A stretch of DNA of 64,000 nucleotides from the NCBI GenBank assembly GCA_963839365.1, contig CAWIUT010000007.1, positions 1-64,000 of the forward strand, given 5' to 3'. The position numbers and the translations under genes are program-made. The notes under the pieces are model-generated. The model was not told the origin of the DNA. It searched no databases and saw nothing but the letters and a program-made list of their open reading frames with translations. Positions 9,701-16,745 of the stretch are shown in pieces (the stretch's first letter is position 1; the number at the start of each line of letters is the position of its first letter). The stretch comes from DASSKA01 sp963839365 (GTDB lineage: Bacteria; Actinomycetota; Actinomycetes; Propionibacteriales; Nocardioidaceae).

Positions 9701-9754
9701 GCCCGGCCGGCGCTGTCGCGCCGGGGGGTCGTCGCCTTCGAAGAATCCGCTCAC
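6716..9754 (-). CDS. UPF0182 family (COG1615) integral membrane protein
   Basis: This 1012-residue protein has about seven hydrophobic helices in the first third (roughly residues 25-45, 60-85, 115-135, 175-200, 215-230, 265-285 and 290-310), followed by a large exported domain of about 600 residues. The tail is low-complexity Pro/Ala/Ser/Lys with SKQPSAGAS twice. The layout and length match the actinobacterial UPF0182 family (Rv3193c and relatives), envelope proteins of unknown biochemical function. It is the last gene of a leftward group that begins with the PPA1309 and PDZ-protease genes; the gap to the PPA1309 gene is 16 bp. The tRNA behind it has its own promoter. Confidence 0.93.
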   Translation of the reverse strand: MSGFFEGDDPPARQRRPGFAASRRPRVLIGTALVLVLAFFFVSVFDGIWTSRLWFHSIGYGQVFGTVLTTRVVLFLVFAVLMGAFVALNIAMAYRYRPLFRPASTEQANLDRYRSVILPLRRWLLVGLGVLVGIFAGASGASQWRQYLLWRHQVPFGTRDPFFGKDIGFFVFSLPWLHYLVNFGMAATFLSLVAAAVVHYLFGGIRLQVKRDKLSGAAQAQISALLGLFVLFKSADYWLDRYDLDTAHGSLFTGMSYTDYHAVLPSKNILTFIALICAVLFFANVLRRTWMLPTIGLGLLALSAILLGALWPAIVQQFQVHPSEPDKEGPYIAKNITATRQAYDVADSKVIPYNAKLHLKPQDLSSNSSWISDVRLLDPALESTTFDQLQQVRGYYGVPKVLAVDRYKINSRERDLIVAVRELNQSGLPAAQRNWANLHTVYTHGFGVIAAFANQRNAQNQPVSNNGEPIWAEKNLPPRGYLSQLTPHGFQPRIYFGLSSPSYSIVGKAPGGHSVELDIPENASSSGAPVANTYGGSAGVPVGGLFNRLLYAIKYGEPNIVLSNRVNANSKILYNRNPRVRVEQVAPWLTVDSDPYPAVVNGHVVWILDGYTTTDRYPMSQQRSLSEMTSDALNPHTSYATLGSDQINYMRNSVKAVVDAYSGKVTLYNWDNDPIVRAWSSAFPGAVKPKRDIPPALLAHMRYPEDQFKVQRNILAEYHVTNAQTFYAGTNRWKVPEDPAVKGQSQPPYRLSVQMPGQGPSSVFSLTSVYVPYQRANLASFIAVDSEANRKDYGQIRILRLPGNTQIQGPGQIANTFAADPAIQQKLLPYQKASKVLYGNLLTLPVGSGLLYVQPVYTLRQTGSGSYPVLRYVLASFGQKVGYGTTLNAALDNVLGTTVFSGGSGGGQGATPPSSGGPPTGASPTVTSLLKQAQAKFTEAQTALKRGDLQAYAAAEAAAQKLVEQALKAASVPSPAPTAPKPAPSGSPSKQPSAGASAKPSKQPSAGASPTG

Positions 9755-9770
9755 CTGTGCGTGCCCGTCC

Positions 9771-10343
9771 TCACTGCTCGAGGGTGCTACGCAACAACTC
9801 TAGGAGACCCGGCACCAGGTCGGGGCTTTCCAGGACAGAGCCGGCCTCGTCGCGGGAGCGCACCCGCAAGGTGCAGTACGTCGTACCGTCGCGGGTCGCG
9901 CCGGCGACGATCCGCACCTCCTGCCGGTCCGGGTGCTCCGCGGCGTACTTCTCGGCCGCCTCCTGCTCCGCCGGCATCGCCTCCTCGGCGGGCGACGGCA
10001 GCACCACCCGCTCGATGACCGCCGCGCAGCCGAACACCTCCGCGGGCCACATCACGCTGCCCAGGAACTGCTCCATGCTGCGGTCGGCCGGCATCCGGTC
10101 CTGCTCCACCGGAGTGAGCGTCCCGGCGGCGCCCGCCTCGTCCAGGCCCATCGCCTCGGCCAGCGCCGGCTCACGGACCACCAGGTCCGCGGTCGGGACC
10201 AGCGCGTACAGCCGGGGCGGCTGGTCCCAGCCCTCCTCGGCGACGTGTGCCTCGATCTCGCGCACCGCCGCCTTGAGCACCGGGTCCACCTCGGGCACGT
10301 CCTCCGGCGGCGGGCCGGTCACGTCGCGCTCGTCGTCGCTCAT
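9771..10343 (-). CDS. PPA1309 family protein
   Basis: This is a 190-residue acidic cytosolic protein of the actinobacteria-specific PPA1309 family, function unknown. It is recognised by the early segment DPVLKAAVREIEAHVAEEGWDQPPRLYALVPT, the WPAEVFGCAAVIERVVLPS stretch, and the C-terminal VRIVAGATRDGTTYCTLRVRSRD. Its start overlaps the stop of the PDZ/Lon protease gene by 4 bp (ATGA), indicating translational coupling. It is conserved next to the UPF0182 and PDZ-protease genes in actinomycetes, so a shared envelope or quality-control role is likely but unproven. Confidence 0.85.
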   Translation of the reverse strand: MSDDERDVTGPPPEDVPEVDPVLKAAVREIEAHVAEEGWDQPPRLYALVPTADLVVREPALAEAMGLDEAGAAGTLTPVEQDRMPADRSMEQFLGSVMWPAEVFGCAAVIERVVLPSPAEEAMPAEQEAAEKYAAEHPDRQEVRIVAGATRDGTTYCTLRVRSRDEAGSVLESPDLVPGLLELLRSTLEQ

Positions 10344-11395
10344 GAGCAGTGCGGCAGCTGCGCGTGCCGGTTCTTGGCGTAGGCGCGCAACGAGTGCAGA
10401 GCGCTCTTCATCGTTCCCGCCTTCACCAGCTCGATCTCGTTGTTGCTCACGTCCGCGCCCAGCGCCTCCTTGCAGTTCCCGGGCGGCACGAAGAACATGG
10501 TGGCCCCCGCGTCCGCGGCCGCCACGATCTTCTGTTGGATGCCTCCGATAGGACCAACGGTTCCGTTCTCGGTGATGGTTCCCGTGCCGGCCACCTTCGC
10601 GCCCCCGGTCAGCGAGCCGGGAGTGAGCGTGTCGTAGATAGCCAGCGAGAACATCAGCCCGGCGCTCGGGCCGCCGATGTTCTTGTTGATGTCCACGGAC
10701 ACATGGAAGGGGAAGCTGTATCCCGCGCCGACCACCACGCCGACCACGGCGTCGTGCGGGTTCGATTCGGAGGCCTTCGTGGTCACCTTCCGGGTCAGCG
10801 TCTTGCCGCCGCGCCGTACGACGAAGCTGGCGGAACCGCCGACGCCGGACTTCTGCACCGCCTTGGCCACCGAGCGGGGACCGGTGATCTGCACCCCGTT
10901 CACGGAGAGGATCTTGTCGCCCACCTCGAGCTCCCCCTGGGCCGGCGCCCCCTTGGTGACCGCCAGCACCTCGGTGACCTTGCCGAAGTGGTAGTCGAGC
11001 TGCTTCAACGCCGCGGCCACCGCGGTGTCCTGGGAGCTGGTCATCTCCACGCTGCCCTGCTGCTGCACCTGCTGCACCGACTGCTTCGGCGGGTAGATCA
11101 CGTCCCGGGGCAGGACCGCCCGGGTGGGGTCGAACCAGGCCTCCATCGCCTCGGCGAGGCTGATCTGGCGCCCCGGGCTCGTCACCGAGACGGTCACCAT
11201 CCGCAGCTGGCCGCCCGCGGGGTAGGTCTTGTGCCCGGACACCTCGACGATCTCGTGGCCGTTGTGCTCTCCCAGCACGTTGATGGTCGGTCCGGGGCTC
11301 ATGGTCACGTACGGCACCGGCAGGAACGCGGCAGCGCCGAAAAGCAGGACCAGCAGCACGCAGGCCACGATGCTGGCAAGGGTCCGGCGACTCAT
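10340..11395 (-). CDS. PDZ-domain Lon-type serine protease (YlbL family)
   Basis: This 351-residue membrane-anchored protease starts with a single hydrophobic helix (LASIVACVLLVLLFGAAAFLP) and then carries a PDZ domain (about residues 125-200, GELEVGDKILSVNGVQITGP) and a Lon-type proteolytic domain. The catalytic serine is in GGPSAGLMFSL and the lysine in GGIQQKIVAA, forming the Ser/Lys dyad. Family members cleave membrane or secreted substrates (B. subtilis YlbL, M. tuberculosis Rv3194c). The ATG at 11395 is chosen over a start 27 bp upstream because it directly precedes the positively charged signal-anchor. It is the first gene of the unit continuing into the PPA1309 and UPF0182 genes. Confidence 0.9.
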   Translation of the reverse strand: MSRRTLASIVACVLLVLLFGAAAFLPVPYVTMSPGPTINVLGEHNGHEIVEVSGHKTYPAGGQLRMVTVSVTSPGRQISLAEAMEAWFDPTRAVLPRDVIYPPKQSVQQVQQQGSVEMTSSQDTAVAAALKQLDYHFGKVTEVLAVTKGAPAQGELEVGDKILSVNGVQITGPRSVAKAVQKSGVGGSASFVVRRGGKTLTRKVTTKASESNPHDAVVGVVVGAGYSFPFHVSVDINKNIGGPSAGLMFSLAIYDTLTPGSLTGGAKVAGTGTITENGTVGPIGGIQQKIVAAADAGATMFFVPPGNCKEALGADVSNNEIELVKAGTMKSALHSLRAYAKNRHAQLPHCS

Positions 11396-11432
11396 GGCGC
11401 GATCACGCCGCAACCCTCTCACCCGCCGGACG

Positions 11433-11729
11433 CTAGGCCGGGCGGCGGGTCCGGGCCGCGTCGCGGGCGGCTTGTCCCGCGGCGCCTCCCGCCGAGCGGG
11501 ACGGCGCCCGCGAGGGGCGGACCGCGATGCCGGTGCTCCGGTCCCGGCGCACCGGCGGGCGCGGCGCCCGGGCCCCCGGGTGCGCGCGCGTGATCGCGGC
11601 GGCGAACCGCTCGTGGTCGGCCTCGGACCGCTCCCCGGGCTCCGGCTGCGGCCGGCCGGCCCACATGGCCCAGACCATCGCCAGCAGGGTCACCACCGCC
11701 GGCGGAGCCAACCAGAGCAGGATGTGCAC
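11433..11729 (-). CDS. Small single-pass membrane protein
   Basis: This 98-residue protein begins with a hydrophobic helix (VHILLWLAPPAVVTLLAMVWAMWAG) followed by a charged, Pro/Arg-rich cytoplasmic tail that includes EADHERFAAAITRAHPG. An earlier ATG at 11795 would overlap moaE and add an Arg/Pro-rich leader before the helix, so the GTG at 11729 is preferred. Comparable short proteins occur beside the PDZ-protease gene in many actinomycetes, but no function is known. It lies 37 bp upstream of the protease start and 47 bp after moaE, and is probably transcribed with them. Confidence 0.6.
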   Translation of the reverse strand: MHILLWLAPPAVVTLLAMVWAMWAGRPQPEPGERSEADHERFAAAITRAHPGARAPRPPVRRDRSTGIAVRPSRAPSRSAGGAAGQAARDAARTRRPA

Positions 11730-11776
11730 CGCTCCAGGGTACGGACCGGTCGGGCCGCGGCGCGGGAGGCGCGCGG

Positions 11777-12235
11777 TCAGGGAGTGCCGACCCACTCGTC
11801 GGTGCCGTCGGCGAACCGTTGGTGCTTCCAGATCGGCACGGTGGCCTTCAGCTCGTCGATCAGCGCCCGGGACGCCTCGAACGCCTCCCCACGGTGCACC
11901 GCGGTGGTGGCGACCACGACCGCGGCGTCGCCGATGGTCAGCGTGCCGACCCGGTGCACCGCCGCGACGCCGCGTACGTCGTACTTCTCCGCGACGGCCA
12001 CGGCCACCTCGCGCAGCCGCTGCAGCGCGGTGGGATGGGCGGAGTACTCCAGAGCGGTCACCGGCTCGGGGCTCCCGTCGTGGTCGTCGTGGTCGCGAAC
12101 CGCGCCCACGAACAGCACCAGCCCGCCGGCCGCGGGGTCACCGAGCGCGGCGAGCACCTCGGGCACGTCCAGCGGGGTGTCGCGGATGTCGCACAGGCGT
12201 ACGACGGACGGGGCGGTCGGCAGGTCACGGGACAC
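11777..12235 (-). CDS. moaE: Molybdopterin synthase catalytic subunit (MoaE)
   Basis: MoaE, with MoaD, inserts two sulfurs into precursor Z (cPMP) to form molybdopterin in the cytosol. The 152-residue protein shows the family core: GGLVLFVGAVRDHDDHDG near residues 37-54, LEYSAHPTALQRLREV, HRVGTLTIGDAAVVVATTAVHRGEAF, and the active-site region VPIWKHQRFADGTDEWVG with the conserved lysine near the end. No moaD is adjacent. The moeB/moeZ-type gene at 35.8 kb could activate MoaD in the same pathway. It diverges from the DUF2342 gene at 12331 across a short 95-bp intergenic region. Confidence 0.92.
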   Translation of the reverse strand: MSRDLPTAPSVVRLCDIRDTPLDVPEVLAALGDPAAGGLVLFVGAVRDHDDHDGSPEPVTALEYSAHPTALQRLREVAVAVAEKYDVRGVAAVHRVGTLTIGDAAVVVATTAVHRGEAFEASRALIDELKATVPIWKHQRFADGTDEWVGTP

Positions 12236-12330
12236 GGACCGAGCCTAGTGGTCGGGGCGGCGATCGCGCCGCCCCGAGGGGCGGTGTGCGGGCGGCGTGA
12301 TCGGTTGGCCACCCGAGTAGGTTGGGAGGC

Positions 12331-13659
12331 ATGACGAACGATCCCGGCGACCGACCGGACGAGAACCCGTTCAAGGGCACGCCGTTCGAGCAGTTCTTCG
12401 CCGCCTTCGGCGGCAACGCCCCGGGTGGGCAGTCCGGGATGCCCGACTTCACCGCGCTGATGGGACAGATGCAGCAGCTGATGACCCCTTATGAGGGCGC
12501 GGTCAACTGGAACCTGGCCAAGGACGTCGCCCGTCGTGCGGTGGCCGAGGAGCCCGACCCCTCCCCCACCGACCGGGACCGCAGCACCGTCGCGGACGCC
12601 ATGCAGCTCGCCGACCACTGGTTGGACTCGGTGACTGACTTCTCCTCCGGCGTGAGCAGCACCGCGGCCTGGAGCCGCGCGGAGTGGGTCGAGGAGACCG
12701 TGGAGGTCTGGCGCCGGCTCGTCGAACCGGTCGCCGAGCACGTGGTGAACGCGATGAGCAACGCGCTCCCGGAGGAAGCCCGGGCCATGGCCGGTCCGCT
12801 GATGGGCATGCTCGGCAAGGCCGGCGGTGCCATGTTCGGCAGCCAGGTCGGCCAGGCCGTCGGCGGACTGGCCCGGGAGGTGCTCACCGCGTCCGACATC
12901 GGTCTGCCGCTCGGCCCCGAGGGCAAGGCGGCGCTGCTGCCGGCCAACGTGAAGACGTTCGCGGAGGGGCTGGACGTCTCTGAGGACGATGTACGCCTCT
13001 ACCTCGCGCTACGGGAAGCCGCGCACCAGCGCCTGTTCGCGCACGTGCCGTGGCTGCGCGCCCATCTGCTCACCGCGGTCGAGGACTACGGCCGGGGCAC
13101 CACCATCGACATCTCCGGGATCGAGTCCTCGCTCGGCGACATCGACCCGATGAACCCCGCCGCCCTGCAAGAGGTGCTCGAGGGCGGACTGTTCGAGCCG
13201 GAGAAGACCCCCGCGCAGCAGGCCGCGCTGGAGCGGCTGGAGACCGCCCTGGCCCTCGTCGAGGGCTGGGTCGACGAGGTGGTCGCCCAGGCCACCGAGT
13301 CCCGGATGCCGTCGGCCGCGAAGCTGCAGGAAGCGGTACGCCGCCGTCGGGCCGCCGGCGGCCCCGCGGAGTCGACGTTCGCCGCCCTGGTCGGCCTCGA
13401 GCTGCGACCCCGGCGCCTGCGGGACGCCTCCACGCTGTGGGGCTCGCTGCGGTCCCGCCAGGGCGTGCAGGCCCGCGACGCAGTGTGGGCGCACCCCGAC
13501 CTGCTGCCGACCTCCGCCGATCTCGACGACCCGCTCGGGTTCCGCGAGCACGTCGAGGAGCCACAGGCACTCACCGACGCGGAGTTCGACGCCGCACTCG
13601 TGGAGCTGCTCGAGGACGAGGGAGGCGAGGGCCCGCGCGGCAGCGACGACGAGTCGTGA
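12331..13659 (+). CDS. Zinc-dependent metalloprotease-like protein (DUF2342)
   Basis: This 442-residue protein belongs to the actinobacterial DUF2342 family (Rv3195-like, sometimes named coenzyme F420 biosynthesis-associated). The N-terminal third includes NPFKGTPFEQFFAAFGG and a Gly/Met-rich turn (MAGPLMGMLGKAGGAMFGSQVGQAVGG). The centre carries VRLYLALREAAHQRLFAHVPWLRAHL, where the family places its putative metal site; the usual HExxH is absent and reads REAAHQR here. The C-terminal half is alpha-helical with a very acidic tail. The gene starts at the ATG at 12331 after TTGGGAGGC. The downstream NUDIX gene overlaps its stop, so the two are coupled. Protease activity is not demonstrated for this family. 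Confidence 0.85.
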   Translation: MTNDPGDRPDENPFKGTPFEQFFAAFGGNAPGGQSGMPDFTALMGQMQQLMTPYEGAVNWNLAKDVARRAVAEEPDPSPTDRDRSTVADAMQLADHWLDSVTDFSSGVSSTAAWSRAEWVEETVEVWRRLVEPVAEHVVNAMSNALPEEARAMAGPLMGMLGKAGGAMFGSQVGQAVGGLAREVLTASDIGLPLGPEGKAALLPANVKTFAEGLDVSEDDVRLYLALREAAHQRLFAHVPWLRAHLLTAVEDYGRGTTIDISGIESSLGDIDPMNPAALQEVLEGGLFEPEKTPAQQAALERLETALALVEGWVDEVVAQATESRMPSAAKLQEAVRRRRAAGGPAESTFAALVGLELRPRRLRDASTLWGSLRSRQGVQARDAVWAHPDLLPTSADLDDPLGFREHVEEPQALTDAEFDAALVELLEDEGGEGPRGSDDES

Positions 13660-14243
13660 GCCGGCTGCACGCCGACGCGCTGCGGGTGCTGCGCGGCTGG
13701 GCCGCGGCCGACCCGGGGCAGGAAGCCCTGCGCCGGGAGTACGTCGAGCACCTCGAGCGCTGCCCCGACGGCATGCTGCGTGACTGCTTCCCCGCTCACC
13801 TGACCGCCAGCAGCCTGATCCTCTCCGCCGACGGCCGGGGGGTGCTGCTGACCCTGCACGCCAAGGCGCGCGCCTGGTTCCAGACCGGTGGGCACTGCGA
13901 GCCGACGGACGACACGCTTGCCGGCGCGGCGCTGCGCGAGGCCGTCGAGGAGTCCGGGATCGCAGCGCTCACCTTGGACCCGGAGCCGGTGCAGCTGGAC
14001 CGGCACGAGGTGGGGTTCTGCCACCCGCGGGGACCGGTGCACCACCTCGACGTCCGGTTCCTGGCGGTCGCCGCCTCCGACGCCGTCCAGGCGACCAGCG
14101 CGGAGTCGCTGGACGTGCGCTGGTTCCCTGCCGAGGACCTGCCCACCTCCGAGCCCGGGCTGGTGGATCTGCTGCGACGTGCCCGCGAGCGCCTCGCCCT
14201 CGCCGACATCGTCCCGCGAGCGCGACCGACTGGTCGCGTCTGA
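13656..14243 (+). CDS. NUDIX hydrolase
   Basis: This 195-residue protein has a central NUDIX fold. The substrate loop and box read FQTGGHCEPTDDTLAGAALREAVEESGI, which contains the G..E..REA.EE.G catalytic pattern that binds Mg2+ and hydrolyses nucleoside-diphosphate-linked substrates. The N-terminal 45 residues are helical (YVEHLERCPDGMLRDCFPAHLTAS), a feature of the actinobacterial branch next to DUF2342 genes. The GTG at 13656 overlaps the preceding TGA and places it in the same operon. The substrate is unknown. A CGCGACC/GGTCGCG stem at 14221-14238 near its 3' end may limit read-through toward the convergent metallopeptidase. Confidence 0.88.
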   Translation: MSRLHADALRVLRGWAAADPGQEALRREYVEHLERCPDGMLRDCFPAHLTASSLILSADGRGVLLTLHAKARAWFQTGGHCEPTDDTLAGAALREAVEESGIAALTLDPEPVQLDRHEVGFCHPRGPVHHLDVRFLAVAASDAVQATSAESLDVRWFPAEDLPTSEPGLVDLLRRARERLALADIVPRARPTGRV

Positions 14244-14258
14244 CGGACCGAGAACGGC

Positions 14259-14834
14259 TCAGGAGACGTCGTCGGCGGCCATCTGGGCGGCGCCCTCCGG
14301 CGAGCAGTCCGGCGGATCGGCCTTGATGCCCAGCTGGGAGGCGGCGGCGACGCCCTCCAGGAAGCCCTTGGCGCGCTCGGCCTTGGGATAGCGGTCCACC
14401 CACTTCCAGAACGCCGGGCCGTGGCCGGGCTCGAGCAGGTGCGCCAGCTCGTGCACCAGCACGTAGTCGATCACCCAGGCCGGCATCCCCTGCAACCGAC
14501 GCGAGAGCCGGATCGACCTGTCGCCCGGTGTGCACGAACCCCACCGGCTGTTCTGGTTGTCCACCCACCGCACCGTGACCGGCCGGGCCCGGCCGTCCAG
14601 GAACCGGTCGCTGAGGTCGGTGGCGCGTCGCTGAAGGCCGGTGTTGCTCGGCCGGCGCCGGCGTTCGGACCGCTCCAGCCGCTCCAGCATGGTGGCCACC
14701 CACTCGCGTTCCTCGGCGCGGCTCAGCCGCGCCGGGATCATCACGACCACCTTGTCGTCCTCCCGGTAGGCCGCGACCGTACGGCGGCGGCGCCGGCTGC
14801 GGCGCACCTCCACCTCCGGAGTGACGGGAGTCAT
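14259..14834 (-). CDS. M48/YgjP-like (WLM) metallopeptidase
   Basis: This 191-residue cytosolic protein has the zinc-binding motif HELAHLLEPGHGPAFWKWVDRYP at about residues 127-149. HELAH supplies two histidines and the glutamate, and the following H.P.FW pattern is typical of the YgjP/WLM metallopeptidases. The family also shows the conserved N-terminal basic segment RRRRTVAAYREDDKVVVMIPA and WVDNQNSRWGSCT, both present. The substrate is unknown. The gene lies 9 bp downstream of the PHP gene and is probably co-transcribed with it. Confidence 0.88.
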   Translation of the reverse strand: MTPVTPEVEVRRSRRRRRTVAAYREDDKVVVMIPARLSRAEEREWVATMLERLERSERRRRPSNTGLQRRATDLSDRFLDGRARPVTVRWVDNQNSRWGSCTPGDRSIRLSRRLQGMPAWVIDYVLVHELAHLLEPGHGPAFWKWVDRYPKAERAKGFLEGVAAASQLGIKADPPDCSPEGAAQMAADDVS

Positions 14835-14843
14835 AGCCGCACG

Positions 14844-15869
14844 TTACCTGCTCGCCCACTCCAGGAGGCGCTGCATGTCCCAGGTGTTGACGACCCGGTC
14901 GGGCTCGATCCCGGCTGCCTCGGCGCGGGCACACCCGTAGTCGAGGAAGTCCAGCTGTCCGGGGGCGTGAGCGTCGCTGTCGATGGAGAACAGGCAGCCG
15001 CGGTCCCGGGCCAGGGCCAACAGGTCGTCCGGAGGGTCCGACCGCTCGGGCCGGGAGTTGATCTCCACCGCGACGTCGTGCTCGGCACAGGCCCTGAACA
15101 CGGCCTCGGCGTCGAACTCGCTCGGCGGCCGCTTCCCCCGCCCGCCCGTCACCAGCCGGCCGGTCACGTGCCCCAGGACGTTGGTGCGCGGCTGGCCGAC
15201 GGCGACCACCATCCGACGGGTCATCGCCGCCTGGTCCATGCGCAGCTTGGAGTGCACCGAGGCGACCACCACGTCCAGCCTGCCCAACATCTCCTCGGTC
15301 TGGTCCAGCCCCCCGTCGTCGAGGATGTCCACCTCGATGCCCTTGAGAAGCCGGAAGCCGCGGCGGTCCGCGTTCACCGCGTCGACCACCTGGAGCTGTT
15401 CTCGCAGCCGCTCCACGGACAACCCGTTGGCGACCTGCAGCCGCGGTGAGTGGTCGGTGAGCACGAGGTACTCGTGCCCGAGGTCGACGGCGGCGGCGAC
15501 CATCTCCTCGACCGGCGAACCGCCGTCGGACCAGTCCGAGTGGCTGTGCAGGTCACCGCGCAGCCGCGCCCGCAGTCCGCGGCCCGCGTCCGCGAGCGGG
15601 CCGGCCTGCTCCTCCAAGCGGACCAGGTAGCCGGGCACCCGACCGGCGACCGCCTCCGCGACCACCTCGGCGGTCTTGGCGCCGATCCCGGGCAGCTCGC
15701 GCAGCCGTCCGGCCTTGGCGCGGTCGGCCAGCTCGTCGGGGGCGGTGGCCTGCACGGTGGCCGCCGCGGTCCGGAACGCGCGCACGCGGTAGGTCTCGGC
15801 GCGGTCCCGCTCGAGCAGGAAGGCGATCCTCCGCAGGGCCGTGGCCGGGTCGGTGGGGGCGTCGGTCAT
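14844..15869 (-). CDS. PHP-domain protein with N-terminal helix-hairpin-helix (PolX C-terminal-like)
   Basis: This 341-residue protein has an N-terminal Pol beta-type 8-kDa/HhH region (ALRRIAFLLERDRAETYRVRAFRTAA and LRELPGIGAKTAEVVAEAV, residues about 9-75), followed by a PHP phosphoesterase domain. Metal-binding motifs are visible at RGDLHSHSDWSDG, LTDHSPRL, KGIEVDIL, VVVASVHSKL, VLGHVTGR and SIDSDAHAP. The polymerase palm of PolX is missing, so it resembles stand-alone PHP proteins annotated as histidinol-phosphatase-like or as DNA-repair accessory nucleases. It precedes the metallopeptidase gene in the same transcription unit. Confidence 0.87.
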   Translation of the reverse strand: MTDAPTDPATALRRIAFLLERDRAETYRVRAFRTAAATVQATAPDELADRAKAGRLRELPGIGAKTAEVVAEAVAGRVPGYLVRLEEQAGPLADAGRGLRARLRGDLHSHSDWSDGGSPVEEMVAAAVDLGHEYLVLTDHSPRLQVANGLSVERLREQLQVVDAVNADRRGFRLLKGIEVDILDDGGLDQTEEMLGRLDVVVASVHSKLRMDQAAMTRRMVVAVGQPRTNVLGHVTGRLVTGGRGKRPPSEFDAEAVFRACAEHDVAVEINSRPERSDPPDDLLALARDRGCLFSIDSDAHAPGQLDFLDYGCARAEAAGIEPDRVVNTWDMQRLLEWASR

Positions 15870-15953
15870 GGACTCTGTCTACCCCCGATCTCGCTACCCG
15901 CATCTCTCCGGCACCGCGCGGTGGCTTCGTGGCCACTTTCTGGTGACTTTCTT

Positions 15954-16117
15954 TCGTCCACAGCTCGGTCGGGGCCGTTCCGGCTGGTCAGCGCCGTAGA
16001 CCATAGCGCGCCCGGGCGTGTCTCCCACAGCGTCGTACACCGGATATCTCACTGCGTCCACAAGGCCGCGCCCACCATCCACAGCAGACTGCACAGGTCT
16101 GTCCACAGGGGTGGACG
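15954..16117. other. Cluster of DnaA-box-like 9-mers in a 589-bp intergenic region
   Basis: The region 15870-16458 contains no convincing gene. It holds four same-direction NNGTCCACA/NNATCCACA elements (15954-15962, 16054-16062, 16075-16083, 16099-16107) and one weaker inverted copy (16109-16117). The one at 16099 (CTGTCCACA) differs by one base from the actinobacterial DnaA box TTGTCCACA. No AT-rich unwinding element or dnaA/dnaN genes are adjacent. Confidence 0.35.
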
Positions 16118-16458
16118 AGGGGCCGTTGACCCCCGGGCAGCCCGCTCCTACGGTGGCGACCAGGCAGGCCCTGGCCCGGACCGGCACGGCGCTCGCAAGG
16201 GGAAGGCGAGTGACGTGCCGACCGGGCAGGGCCTCCCCCGCTCGCGGGCACCGCATGATCTCCGCATTCCGGACATATCACCCCCGCGCTGAGCGTGATC
16301 TGGCCCGCCAGCAGGCCGGCCGGGCTCCACCTCCCTGATTCCTCCCCCCGCCTGACGTAGGGTGCATACCGGTCGCCACAGGCGGCGGCCCCGGCGGGTC
16401 TTGCAAGACTCCCGCCGCGACGACCATCGACACGGACGAAGACAGCAAGGAGGCCGTC

Positions 16459-16617
16459 ATGGCGGAGAGCTGGAGCGGCGAGTTCTACTGCGTGAAGTGC
16501 AAGGCCAAGCGAGAGGCCACGGGCGAGGTCAAGGTCAACGACAAGGGCACCCGGATGGCGAAGGCCACCTGCCCGGTCTGCGGCACCAACCTGAACCGGA
16601 TCCTCGGCAAGGCCTGA
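16459..16617 (+). CDS. Small zinc-ribbon protein (DUF5679)
   Basis: This 52-residue protein has two CxxC pairs, YCVKC near the start and CPVCG near the end, a treble-clef or rubredoxin-like zinc ribbon typical of the short DUF5679 proteins of actinobacteria. The basic middle (KAKREATGEVKVNDKGTRMAKA) may contact nucleic acid, which is inference only. An AAGGAGG ribosome site lies 5 bases before the ATG. A monocistronic gene is suggested by the long upstream region and the palindromic-looking GC-rich stretch after its stop. Confidence 0.85.
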   Translation: MAESWSGEFYCVKCKAKREATGEVKVNDKGTRMAKATCPVCGTNLNRILGKA

Positions 16618-16745
16618 GGCACCCGGATCGCAAGCGGCGGGGCCCTCGGCCCCGCCGCTGGTTTCTGTCCGGCACGGTTCTCCCGGACCGTCGCCCCTGT
16701 GGACGCCCGCTCGCGACCTCCCGACGACTGGGGCATGCTGCCCGG

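Noticed and set aside
6711..10018. Very long open frames overlapping the UPF0182 gene in other frames on both strands
   Set aside because: They run in the wobble positions of a high-GC gene, are Arg/Gly/Pro/His-biased, lack motifs and ribosome sites, and the UPF0182 frame has clear family features.
15870..16458. Replication origin
   Set aside because: DnaA-box-like elements are few and no dnaA, dnaN, gyr or recF genes or AT-rich element is present.
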